Below, piece by piece: positions 25,806 through 33,902 of a stretch of 64,000 bases of DNA. Each line of letters starts with the position of its first letter. Within the stretch, counting starts at the first letter, position 1. The translations under genes and the position numbers were made by a program. Origin of the DNA: Intrasporangiaceae bacterium. Lineage in GTDB: Bacteria > Actinomycetota > Actinomycetes > Actinomycetales > Dermatophilaceae. The DNA is taken from contig JAJPIW010000090.1 in the NCBI GenBank assembly GCA_021324575.1, positions 30,586 to 94,585 on the forward strand. Direction: 5' to 3'. The notes beneath the pieces are model-generated. The model worked only from the letters and a program-made list of their open reading frames with translations, had not been told where the DNA came from and searched no databases.

Positions 25806-26312
25806 ATGAATGTCGGGGGATCCTGCGAGTCGGTCCCGGGCCAGGGCCCGGTGCCGCTCGTCGCCCTGCTCGGTCGCGCCGAGCTGGCGTTCATCGCCGA
25901 GTTCGACCGCCGCATACGGGACTCGGAGTTCTGCGCGCTGTCCCTCGCGCACTCCCGCAACGTCCTGCGCCACCTCGCCGACGGGCCGCTGCGGGCCTCG
26001 CACATCGTGGAGCGCTGTGACGTCTCCAAGCAGGCCATCAGCCAGCAGATCACCCATCTCGAGGCGAGTGGCTACGTCCGCGTGGACGCCGACCCCAGTG
26101 ACCACCGGGCTCGAGTGATCTCGTTGACCGACAAAGGAGTTCGCGCGCAACACCTCGTCGGGCGACTCTTCACCGAGATCGAGTCGGACTGGGCCGAGGC
26201 GCTCGGTGAGCGCGACAGCGCGGCGCTGCGTCGGGTCCTCGCCAAGGCCCTCGACGTGGTGCCTCGGGGCGCGTGCAGCGAGGTCGCCGCCACGCCGACC
26301 TCGCACTGCTGA
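25806..26312 (+). CDS. MarR-family repressor
   Basis: A 168-residue winged-helix regulator. RNVLRHLADGPLRASHIVER with DVSKQAISQQITHLEASGYV forms the helix-turn-helix; DPSDHRARVISLTDKG is the wing. The start ATG 25806 is 6 nt after TACGAT, suggesting leaderless transcription. Two identical operators in the divergent spacer point to control of itself and the flavin reductase. The Cys residues (8, 42, 61 and others) could sense oxidants or quinones; this is inference. Confidence 0.9.
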   Translation: MNVGGSCESVPGQGPVPLVALLGRAELAFIAEFDRRIRDSEFCALSLAHSRNVLRHLADGPLRASHIVERCDVSKQAISQQITHLEASGYVRVDADPSDHRARVISLTDKGVRAQHLVGRLFTEIESDWAEALGERDSAALRRVLAKALDVVPRGACSEVAATPTSHC

Positions 26313-26343
26313 GCCCGGACCGCTCAAGGGGCTGCCGGGCTGG

Positions 26344-26405
26344 GTCGAGAGATCACGACGCGCGGGACCTGCTCCGCCGATCCCCGGGTGTCGTGATCGC
26401 TCGAC
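26344..26405. terminator. Hairpin between convergent marR and M56 peptidase genes
   Basis: GTCGAG-A-GATCACGAC (26344-26359) pairs with GTCGTGATC-G-CTCGAC (26390-26405), 15 bp with one mismatch, 30-nt loop. Placed between convergent ends. Confidence 0.65.
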
Positions 26406-26439
26406 TCGGTGGGACGCCTGAGCCAGGCGCACCTGACCC

Positions 26440-27303
26440 TCAGTGCCAGGCGATCACGAGCAGGACGACCGGCGTGGCAAGGGCGAGGACCCCGAAGGCG
26501 TACATGACCGGCGCCATCCAGCCCGCGGCCCGGTTGTCGAGCAGGGCGATCCGGGTCGCTGCCGTGCCGGCGGAGGCGCCGAGGAGGCCGTCCGCAGCCG
26601 GCACCTCGGCCAGCCGGACGAGAGCCCGGCCCACCGTCACCGGGTCGGTCCGGGAGACGGCTCGACGGTCGGCGAGCACCTCGACGAGCAGGCGCACCTC
26701 GCCCATCCCCGCCGAGGACCGGACCCGGGCGGGCACCGACTCGTGGAGCACGGTGAAGAACTCCAGGACGAGGTCGTGGCGGGCCCTCAGGTGCGAGCGC
26801 TCGTGCTCGAGGACCGCGGTCAGCTCGCCGGGAGTGAGGGCGGCGAGCGCGCCCTCGGTGAGGACCATCCGGCCGTTCTGGCCCGGGACGCAGTATGCCG
26901 AGGGGCTGGGGTGCGCGAGTACGCGCGCGTGGGTCCCGAGCCGGTCGTCACGCAGGCCGATGAGGTCGACGAGCTCCCGGTGCTGGCGCCGGACCTCGCG
27001 CAGCCTTCGGCCCACCCGGTGCCCGGAGAGGAGCAGTCGCGCGAGCATGAAGACACTCACCGCCACCGCCACCCCGACGACCAGCAGATGGGGGCCGGAG
27101 TACTCATCGGTGACGAGCGGGATCGCAGCGGGCGCAGCACCGAGGGCGGCGACGACCCCCGCGAGGGAGACCGCCTGCCACACGACGAGCGCTGGTCGGG
27201 GTGCGCGACGCCAGCCGGGCCGCCGGGCCATGATCCGCGGCAGCGCCACGAGCACCAGCCCCGCCATCGCCACGAGGGCTGCGACAGGGAGCGCCTGGGT
27301 CAC
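26440..27303 (-). CDS. M56-type membrane metallopeptidase (BlaR1/MecR1-like)
   Basis: A 287-residue membrane protein with four or so helices and the zinc motif HERSH in LTAVLEHERSHLRARHD (about residues 165-182). It has the gluzincin arrangement of BlaR1/MecR1 peptidases but no beta-lactam sensor domain. Such proteins cleave the BlaI-type repressor encoded beside them. It is the last gene of the cyd operon and follows blaI by 31 nt. GTG 27303 is inferred from the start of the first helix; no clear ribosome-binding site is present. Confidence 0.85.
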   Translation of the reverse strand: MTQALPVAALVAMAGLVLVALPRIMARRPGWRRAPRPALVVWQAVSLAGVVAALGAAPAAIPLVTDEYSGPHLLVVGVAVAVSVFMLARLLLSGHRVGRRLREVRRQHRELVDLIGLRDDRLGTHARVLAHPSPSAYCVPGQNGRMVLTEGALAALTPGELTAVLEHERSHLRARHDLVLEFFTVLHESVPARVRSSAGMGEVRLLVEVLADRRAVSRTDPVTVGRALVRLAEVPAADGLLGASAGTAATRIALLDNRAAGWMAPVMYAFGVLALATPVVLLVIAWH

Positions 27304-27334
27304 GGAAGGGGCCGGTGGTTCGATCGGGGGCGGA

Positions 27335-27733
27335 TCAGGTCGCCAGGCCCGGCTGGCGACGCTCGAGCTCGCCCAGCGCCGCCTTGAGGTCGGCGATCTC
27401 ACCGGGCGACGCGTCGTCCAGGAAGTGCAGCAGGGCCGCCTTGCGGTCGTCGACGTCGAGCTGGTCCATCGTCGCGCGCATGGCCTGGGCGGTGAGTGAC
27501 TCCGGGGACTGCGACGCGGCATACCGCCAGGCCTTTCCCTCCCGCACGCGGGTGGCGAGGCCCTTCTTCGCGAGCCGGTCCAGGACGGTCATGACCGTCG
27601 TGTAGGCGAGGTCACGGTCGCTCGCCAGCGCCTCGTGGACGTCTCGGACGGTGGCGCCCTGGCTGCTGGCCCACAGCTGCTCCATGACGACGCGCTCGAG
27701 GTCGCCCAGTCGTGGTGCGGACGGGGGTGTCAC
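27335..27733 (-). CDS. BlaI/MecI-family repressor
   Basis: A 132-residue winged-helix repressor: LGDLERVVMEQLWASSQGAT, then VHEALASDRDLAYTTVMTVL with RLAKKGLATRVREGKAWRY. The C-terminal half would dimerise and be cleaved by the M56 protease downstream. It begins 7 nt after cydC on the same strand, so it is made with cytochrome bd. A BlaI-like palindrome sits on the cydA promoter. No beta-lactamase gene is in view. Control of respiration rather than of antibiotic resistance is suggested. Confidence 0.9.
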   Translation of the reverse strand: MTPPSAPRLGDLERVVMEQLWASSQGATVRDVHEALASDRDLAYTTVMTVLDRLAKKGLATRVREGKAWRYAASQSPESLTAQAMRATMDQLDVDDRKAALLHFLDDASPGEIADLKAALGELERRQPGLAT

Positions 27734-27740
27734 GGGTGGG

Positions 27741-29429
27741 TCAGCCTGCCTTGGTCAGTGGGGGAGTGAGGTCGATGACCCGCTCGAAGTCATCGAGTCC
27801 CTCGGGTCGGTGGCTCACCATCACTACCGTACGGCCTTCGGTAGCGGCGAGCGCGTCGCTCACCACATCGAGCGCGGTGGCGTGGTCGAGGTGGGCGACC
27901 GGCTCGTCGAGGAGGACGACCGGACGGTCACTCAGCAGGACCCGAGCCAGGCCCAGGCGCGCGCGCTCGCCACCGGACACGCCGAGCCGCCCGACGCCGA
28001 GGGGCGTGTCGAGACCATCTGCGAGACCGGCATACCAGTCGCTCAGGTTCGCTTGCGCCAGAACGGTTTCCAGCTCCAGGTCCGTCGCATCGGGGCGGGC
28101 GAGGCGGAGGTTCTCGCGGAGGTTCGTGGCGAAGAGGTGTGGCTCGTCGTCGAGGATCGCGATGGCGCTTCGGACGTCTTCGAGCGGCAGGGTCGTCACG
28201 TCGCGCCCGTCGAGGAGATAGCTGCCCGCGCTCGGGTCGAGATGCCGGGCGAGGACGGCGAGCAGGGTGGACTTGCCCGAGCCGTTGGCACCGGTGATGG
28301 CGGTGCGACTGCCGGGCTCGAGTACGAGGTCGGTATGCCGCAGAGCCGGCTCTCCCTCGACCCACACCGCCGCGACGCCGGCCAGTTCCAGCACTGGTGG
28401 CGTGTCGGTGCGCTGACGGTTGCCCGGGTTGTCGACGGGCGGGGTGTCGGCCAGCTGACGATTGCGCGGGTCGCTGACGGCGGGGGGCTGGGACAGCAGG
28501 CCGGCCAGCCGGTCGCGTGCGGCCTGGGCCCGCGCCAGAGCACGGACGGCATCGGTGAGCCCGGCGAGCGCCTCGCCGAGTGCTACGGGTGTGACGACGA
28601 GCAGTGCGGTCACCGGGCCACCGAGGTCCGAGCGGCTGGCGAGAACCGCGTTGGCCACGCAAGCCACACCAGTCGCCACGAGGAGTGCGCCGGTGAGGAA
28701 CGCCCGGCCCCGGGCCTGCCGGTCGACGGCGACGCGGAGCCGGTCGTGGGCTGTCTCGAGCCAGCGGGCCGCGGCTGCCTGCCCGCCGACAGCCGCCAGA
28801 GACATGGCCTGCCGGCTGACCAGGTCGGCTACTCGCACGACCTCGGACCGGGCCGCGAGGACGGACTGCTGGGACTCCGACTCCGAGTGCCAGGCCCGCC
28901 AACAGGCTGCGGCTGCGGCCGCCATCAGCCCGGCCAGGACCAGGCCGGCAGCAGGCGACACCAGAGCCGTCAGGACGGTGGCGAGGGTGCCGACGACGGT
29001 CGCCGCGACGATCGGGACGGTCACCCGGACCTGGGCGTCGACGACGTCGGTCAGGTCGTCGACGACACCGGAGAGCACATCGGCCCTGGAGCGCCGGCCC
29101 AGGCGGGCGGGGGTGAGCGGGACGAGCGCCGCATACGTCGCGGTCCGGGCCCTGGCCAGGTCACGCAGGGCGACGTCGTGGGAGCGGAGGCGCTCGGCAT
29201 ACCGGAGGGCGGGGCGGGCCATCCCGAAGGCGCGGACCGCGACGATCGCCACGAGGAGGGTGAGGATCTGCGGGCGCTCGCTGGCGCGCACGATGAGCCA
29301 GCCCGACGTGGCCGTGAGTGCGACACCGGAGGCCAGCGCCGCACCGCCGATCAATCCGGCGACGATGACGCCGGCCGACGGTCGCAGGGTGAGGTGCCGC
29401 GTGGCCGGTGCGGTGAGGTCGCTGCTCAT
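27741..29429 (-). CDS. cydC: Cytochrome bd assembly ABC exporter subunit CydC
   Basis: A 562-residue fused membrane/ATPase subunit. CydDC exports reduced thiols to the outside and is needed for cytochrome bd assembly. Six helices span about residues 15-300; then GANGSGKSTLLAVL (Walker A), VSGGERARLGLARVLLSDRP (signature) and VVLLDEPVAHLDH (Walker B). The linker between the two halves contains NRQLADTPPV and NRQRTDTPPV, encoded by two tandem family A repeats. Its ATG overlaps the cydD stop (ATGA). The gene order supports CydC over other thiol exporters. Confidence 0.93.
   Translation of the reverse strand: MSSDLTAPATRHLTLRPSAGVIVAGLIGGAALASGVALTATSGWLIVRASERPQILTLLVAIVAVRAFGMARPALRYAERLRSHDVALRDLARARTATYAALVPLTPARLGRRSRADVLSGVVDDLTDVVDAQVRVTVPIVAATVVGTLATVLTALVSPAAGLVLAGLMAAAAAACWRAWHSESESQQSVLAARSEVVRVADLVSRQAMSLAAVGGQAAAARWLETAHDRLRVAVDRQARGRAFLTGALLVATGVACVANAVLASRSDLGGPVTALLVVTPVALGEALAGLTDAVRALARAQAARDRLAGLLSQPPAVSDPRNRQLADTPPVDNPGNRQRTDTPPVLELAGVAAVWVEGEPALRHTDLVLEPGSRTAITGANGSGKSTLLAVLARHLDPSAGSYLLDGRDVTTLPLEDVRSAIAILDDEPHLFATNLRENLRLARPDATDLELETVLAQANLSDWYAGLADGLDTPLGVGRLGVSGGERARLGLARVLLSDRPVVLLDEPVAHLDHATALDVVSDALAATEGRTVVMVSHRPEGLDDFERVIDLTPPLTKAG
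28403..28468 (-). repeat. Two tandem family A repeats in the cydC linker
   Basis: Copy 28403-28426 (TGTCGGTGCGCTGACGGTTG then CCCG) and copy 28445-28468 (TGTCGGCCAGCTGACGATTG then CGCG) are 42 bp apart. The second differs at one of 24 bases from the copy in E2 (48138-48161, opposite strand). They encode NRQRTDTPPV and NRQLADTPPV between membrane and ATPase domains. Confidence 0.85.
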
Positions 29430-31138
29430 TGCAGGACCCCGATCTCGACCGCTCGGGCCGACTCGGTTGGACTGTCGTCGACCGGGGTGCCATGGGCGGA
29501 CACGCGACCGGTGAGGTGGAGGTGTTCGTCGGCCAGCGCGAGGAGCTCGCGGCGGTGGGTCACGGCGACGACGATGCGCTCGCGGGCCAGGTCGGTGACG
29601 AGGCCGTGGACGAGGTCGGTGGCTCCGGGGTCGAGGTGCGCGGTGGGCTCGTCGAAGAGGACGAGTGGCGCGTCGGAGAGGCGCGCCCGGGCGACGACCA
29701 GACGGGTCCGCTGCCCGGCCGAGAGACCGAAGCCGTCGTCGCCGATGGTCGCCTCGAGTCCGCCGGGCAGGCCGGCCACCAGCTCGACAAGGCCCACTGC
29801 CCGCAGGGCCGCCCACAGCTGGTCGTCGTCGGCGTCGTTGCCCAGACCGAGGTTCTCCCGGACCGACCCCGAGACGAGGAACGGCCGCTGGGTGACCAGA
29901 TGGGCCGCCGGTGCGGTGACGGTGCCGGAGGTGGGGGTACGCAGCCCGGCGAGCAGCTCCAGGAGGGTCGACTTGCCGACGCCGGACGGGCCGGTGACCA
30001 CGGTGAGCCCGGTCCCCGCCGTGAGGGTGACGCCCTCGAGGACAGGGCGGGCGGACCCGGCATACGCATAGCCGACTCCGCTGACCGTCACCGGCCCGCT
30101 GACCCAACCTCTGCTAGCAGAGGTTGGGTCACTCAGCACAGGTTGCAACCTCTGCTGAGTGAGTTTTCCTCTGCTAGCAGAGGTTGCGTCGTCCGCGGAG
30201 GCGGCGGCGCTGAGCACGGGGAGGATGGCGTCGAGGGCCTCGGCTCCGTCGGCGGCGGCGTGGAACTCGGTGCCGACCCGGCGGATCGGCCAGTAGGCCT
30301 CGGGTGCCAGCAGGATCGCGAGCAGGCCGGCGTGTAACCCGATCGCGCCGCTCGTCAGGCGCAGGCCGACACCCACGGCGACGATCGCGACCGAGATCGT
30401 CGCGAGCAGCTCGAGGGCGGCCGAGGAGAGGAAGGCCAGGCGCAGGGTCCGCATCGTCGCGTGCCGGTGCCGGTCACTCACCTCACCGATGGTGCCGACC
30501 TGACGCTCACCGCGGCCGTAGCCGACCAGGGTGGGCAGCCCGCGCATGACGTCGTGGAAGTGGCCGGCCAGGGCGGCGAGCGCCTGCCAGCGTCGCTGCG
30601 TCTCCTCCTGCGTGGTCCGCCCGATGAGGGCCGCGAAGACGGGTAGCAGCGGCACGGTGAGCAGGACGATGAGCGCGCTCAGCCAGTCCACGACCGCAAG
30701 GGTGCCGATGGCAAGTGCCGGCACGACGGCCGCCGACACCAGGGCCGGGAGGAAGCGCGCGGCATACGGCTCGACGGCCGAGCAGCCTTGTGCCACCAGG
30801 GTTGCTGCCGCCTCGTCACTCGGGCGGGACTCGGCCGGAAGCCGGAGCCAGCGACCGACGAGCCGCTCCCGGAGAGCGGTCGAGACCTCGACCCCGGCCC
30901 GGGCTGCGGTGCGCTCGCCGAACTGGGCCAGCAGGCCCCGGACCACGAAGGCGGCCGCGAGCCACGCGGCAGGAGCGAGGACAGTGGTGTGCTCCACGAC
31001 GGCGACAACGAGGCTCGCCAGCGCCACCGCAGCACCGATCGTCGCGATGCCCTGCGCGACCCCGACCCCCCCGAGCAGCAGCACGGGTCGACGGGCCGAG
31101 GGGACGGCCCGGAGCAGTCGGGGGTCGAAGGGTCTCAT
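29426..31138 (-). CDS. cydD: Cytochrome bd assembly ABC exporter subunit CydD
   Basis: A 570-residue partner of CydC. Six helices cover about residues 15-300. The ATPase part has TGPSGVGKSTLLELLAGL, LSAGQRTRLVVARARLSDAP and LVLFDEPTAHLDP. The stretch ATSASRGKLTQQRLQPVLSD with a second TSASRG (about residues 318-345) lies in the interdomain linker and is encoded by 30- and 16-bp palindromes. The ATPase core is otherwise normal. It is the third gene of the cyd operon, 36 nt after cydB. Confidence 0.93.
   Translation of the reverse strand: MRPFDPRLLRAVPSARRPVLLLGGVGVAQGIATIGAAVALASLVVAVVEHTTVLAPAAWLAAAFVVRGLLAQFGERTAARAGVEVSTALRERLVGRWLRLPAESRPSDEAAATLVAQGCSAVEPYAARFLPALVSAAVVPALAIGTLAVVDWLSALIVLLTVPLLPVFAALIGRTTQEETQRRWQALAALAGHFHDVMRGLPTLVGYGRGERQVGTIGEVSDRHRHATMRTLRLAFLSSAALELLATISVAIVAVGVGLRLTSGAIGLHAGLLAILLAPEAYWPIRRVGTEFHAAADGAEALDAILPVLSAAASADDATSASRGKLTQQRLQPVLSDPTSASRGWVSGPVTVSGVGYAYAGSARPVLEGVTLTAGTGLTVVTGPSGVGKSTLLELLAGLRTPTSGTVTAPAAHLVTQRPFLVSGSVRENLGLGNDADDDQLWAALRAVGLVELVAGLPGGLEATIGDDGFGLSAGQRTRLVVARARLSDAPLVLFDEPTAHLDPGATDLVHGLVTDLARERIVVAVTHRRELLALADEHLHLTGRVSAHGTPVDDSPTESARAVEIGVLQ
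30101..30186. repeat. Palindromes inside the cydD linker
   Basis: 30101-30130 is a perfect 30-bp palindrome (GACCCAACCTCTGCT and its reverse complement). 30131-30160 is a second one with one mismatch (ACTCAGCACAGGTT/AACCTCTGCTGAGT). CCTCTGCTAGCAGAGG recurs at 30168-30183. Read in frame they encode TSASRG twice. Their AT content is above that of the neighbouring codons. Confidence 0.9.
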
Positions 31139-31174
31139 CGGGTATGCCGCGCGCTCACCTTCGGTAACGCCTCC

Positions 31175-32206
31175 TCAGTGCACGGCGACGGCGGCCGGGA
31201 TGTGCGCCACCGTGAGCCGCTTGCGGAAGACCCAGTAGTTGTATGCCGTGTAGGCCAGCATGATCGGCGTGAAGGCCGCGGCCGCGCCGGTCATGATCTG
31301 CAGCGTGAGGTGGGAGCTGGAGGCGTTGGCGGTGGTGAGGTTGTTGGCGGCCGAAGTCGAGCTGACCATGAGGTTGGGGAAGAGGATGAAGAAGTCGGTG
31401 GCGACGGCCATCGCGATGGCGACCGTCGTGCCGACGAAGGCCCAGCCCTCGGTTCCCTTGCGGTTCAGGGCGATCGATGCCAGCAGCGCGACGGCCGCGA
31501 TCCCGGTCGTGATCCAGGACCAGACGTTGCCGCCGTAGCCCACACCGAGCCACACGAGCAGGACGGTGCCGAGGACGGCGGCTCCGACGCCGGCCTTGGT
31601 GGCCAGGGAGCGGGCGTCGGCACGGATCGGGCCGTCGGTCTTGAGCGCGATGAAGTGGGCCCCGTGGGTGAGGGACAGGGCGTAGAGCGCGACACCACCG
31701 AGCAGACTCACCGGGTTGAGCAGGCTGAGGAGCGACCCGGTGAAGTTGTGGTCGGCGTTGATCGGGGTGCCGTGCACGAGGTTGGTCAGGGCGGTCCCGA
31801 CGAGAACCGGTGCGGCGACCGAGCCCACCACGATGGCGCGGTCCCAGCCGCGGCGCCAGGCGGCGCTGTCCCGCTTGTGCCGGTAGTCGAAGCCCACGTT
31901 GCGCAGGATGAGCACGACCAGCAACAGAAGGAACGCCAGGTAGAAGCCGCTGAACATCGTGGCGTACCAGAGCGGGAACGCTGCGAACATCGCGCCACCG
32001 GCCGTGATCAGCCATACCTCGTTGCCGTCCCAGAGGGGGCCGATGGTGTTGAGCAGGACCCGGCGACGCTTCTCGCCGTCCTCCGCGTCGGTGCCGCGGC
32101 CGAGGATCGGCAGCACCGAACCGACGCCGAAGTCGAAGCCCTCGAGCACGAGGTACCCCGTCCACAGGACCCCGATGGCGATGAACCAGAACGTGATGAG
32201 TGACAT
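31175..32206 (-). CDS. cydB: Cytochrome bd quinol oxidase subunit II
   Basis: A 343-residue membrane subunit paired with CydA. It starts MSLITFWFIAIGVLWTGYLV and contains the family hallmarks LEGFDFGVGSVLPILG and IGPLWDGNEVWLITAGGAMF. About eight helices and a normal length. It is 33 nt downstream of cydA on the same strand. With CydA it reduces oxygen with quinol electrons, most useful when oxygen is low. Confidence 0.96.
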   Translation of the reverse strand: MSLITFWFIAIGVLWTGYLVLEGFDFGVGSVLPILGRGTDAEDGEKRRRVLLNTIGPLWDGNEVWLITAGGAMFAAFPLWYATMFSGFYLAFLLLLVVLILRNVGFDYRHKRDSAAWRRGWDRAIVVGSVAAPVLVGTALTNLVHGTPINADHNFTGSLLSLLNPVSLLGGVALYALSLTHGAHFIALKTDGPIRADARSLATKAGVGAAVLGTVLLVWLGVGYGGNVWSWITTGIAAVALLASIALNRKGTEGWAFVGTTVAIAMAVATDFFILFPNLMVSSTSAANNLTTANASSSHLTLQIMTGAAAAFTPIMLAYTAYNYWVFRKRLTVAHIPAAVAVH

Positions 32207-32239
32207 GTCGATTTCCCTTTGCTTGTCAGCCAGGCGTCG

Positions 32240-33712
32240 TCAGTAGGCGAACTGGAGCGGGGCGTCGTCGGTGACATCCTCGGGCTTCACCGGCGCGTGG
32301 AACGGGTCCGCGCCGTGCCGCACGTAGGTGAGGAAGAGGCGCACCTCGACGACGGCCAGCGCGGCATACAGGGCGGTGAAGGTGAGCAACGAGATGAGCA
32401 CGCTGGTCGCGCTGACCGTCGGCGATACGCCCGCAGCCGTGGTCAGCAGGCCGTAGACGAGCCACGGCTGACGCCCGGTCTCGGTGAAGATCCAGCCGAA
32501 GGAGATGGCGAACAGGGGGAGCAGGGGGATCGCGAGGGCGACCCACGTCCACAGCCGGCCACGAGGCACCCGGCCGCCGCGGGTGAACCATAGGACGAGG
32601 GCGGAGAAGGCTGCACCCGCCATGCCGAGCCCGATCATGAGCCGGAAGGTCCAGTACGCCAGGGGGATGTTGGGGGTGTAGGTCGGTGACATGGCCAGCT
32701 TCCCGACCTCGGGGCCGTAGCGCTCGGTCACCTTCGCGGCGAGGGCAGCGATCTGCGGCTTGAGCTGGTTGATGCCGTCGACCCTGGCGCCGAACTTGCC
32801 GGTCGCGAGGAACGACAGCAGCCCCGGCACGGCGATGATGCGCGTGGCGTGCTGCCCGTTGAGCGAGCCGATCGAGAGCACCGAGAACGGCGCGCTGTCC
32901 GTGGTGTCGTAGAGCGCCTCGGCCGAGGACATCTTCATCGGCTGGACCTCGGTCATGATCTTGCCCTGGGAGTCCCCGGAGCCCATGACGAGCAGCGCCG
33001 CGACGAGCGTCACGACCGCGCCGATGCGCGTCGACCGGTGGTACATGGCCGCGTCCACCGAGGACCCGGACACCGTCGACGCCGCCGACCGACGCATGAG
33101 GTGCAGCGAGACCCCGGCGACGACCGCCCCACCGACCATGTAGCAGGAGAAGACGACGTGCGGGAAGGTCACCAGCTGGACCTTGTTGGTCAGGACCGCG
33201 ATGAAGTCGGTCATCTCGGCCCGACCGGTGACCGGGTTGAACTTGTAGCCGACCGGGTGCTGCATGAACGAGTTGGCGGCCAGGATGAAGTAGGCCGACA
33301 GCAAGGTGCCGACGTGGACGATCCAGATCGTGGCCGCGTGCACCTTCTCCGGCAGCTTGCCCCAGCCGAAGATCCACAGCCCGAGGAAGACCGACTCCAG
33401 GAAGAACGCGAGCAGCGCCTCGAAGGCGAGCGGCGCCCCGAAGATGTCGCCCACGAACCGGCTGTAGGCCGACCAGTTCATCCCGAACTGGAACTCCTGG
33501 ACGATGCCGGTGACGAGCCCGAGGGCGAAGTTGATCGTGAAGAGCTTGCCGAAGAACTTGGCCAGCCGCAGGTCGGCCGGGCGGTGGTTGCGCACCCACG
33601 AGGTGTGGAACCACGCGACGATGAGCGACATCCCGATCGTGATCGGGACGAAGAGGAAGTGGTAGACGGTCGTGATGGCGAACTGCCAGCGGGCGATGTC
33701 CAGGGAGTTCAT
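32240..33712 (-). CDS. cydA: Cytochrome bd quinol oxidase subunit I
   Basis: A 490-residue heme-bearing subunit. Axial ligands are His18 (TTVYHFLFVPITIG) and His in FPHVVFSCYM; the quinol/heme motif GWIFTETGRQPWLVYG is intact. Q-loop length is of the short type. It heads a six-gene operon running to the M56 peptidase at 26440. ATG 33712 has AGGAG about 11 nt upstream. A BlaI-like palindrome overlaps its -10 box (TAGTAT, 33764-33759). Confidence 0.97.
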   Translation of the reverse strand: MNSLDIARWQFAITTVYHFLFVPITIGMSLIVAWFHTSWVRNHRPADLRLAKFFGKLFTINFALGLVTGIVQEFQFGMNWSAYSRFVGDIFGAPLAFEALLAFFLESVFLGLWIFGWGKLPEKVHAATIWIVHVGTLLSAYFILAANSFMQHPVGYKFNPVTGRAEMTDFIAVLTNKVQLVTFPHVVFSCYMVGGAVVAGVSLHLMRRSAASTVSGSSVDAAMYHRSTRIGAVVTLVAALLVMGSGDSQGKIMTEVQPMKMSSAEALYDTTDSAPFSVLSIGSLNGQHATRIIAVPGLLSFLATGKFGARVDGINQLKPQIAALAAKVTERYGPEVGKLAMSPTYTPNIPLAYWTFRLMIGLGMAGAAFSALVLWFTRGGRVPRGRLWTWVALAIPLLPLFAISFGWIFTETGRQPWLVYGLLTTAAGVSPTVSATSVLISLLTFTALYAALAVVEVRLFLTYVRHGADPFHAPVKPEDVTDDAPLQFAY

Positions 33713-33759
33713 GGAGGTGCGGCTCCTGTGCAGGCGGAACTACGGCATGACGACGCTGA

Positions 33760-33776
33760 TACTACGACATGTAGTA
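33760..33776 (-). promoter_or_regulatory. BlaI-like palindrome on the cydA promoter
   Basis: TACTACGACATGTAGTA has inverted TACTAC/GTAGTA arms around 5 bp and overlaps a TAGTAT -10 box, 48-64 nt upstream of cydA. The arms resemble BlaI-family operators (TACA/TGTA cores). Confidence 0.65.
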
Positions 33777-33902
33777 GGTGAGCGCGAGAGGACCGCGGAG
33801 CCGCCGAGTCCTCCGGTCAGGGGCCCGTATGCCGGTCGCCCGGGTCTCCCGGAACTGCCACAACCCTGACGGGACCCCCGGAAACCGCCCGCCGGCCTCC
33901 GG

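Noticed and set aside
26440..27733. Beta-lactam resistance locus
   Set aside because: BlaI and an M56 protease are present, but the protease lacks a sensor domain and no beta-lactamase or PBP2a is here. The genes are inside the cyd operon.
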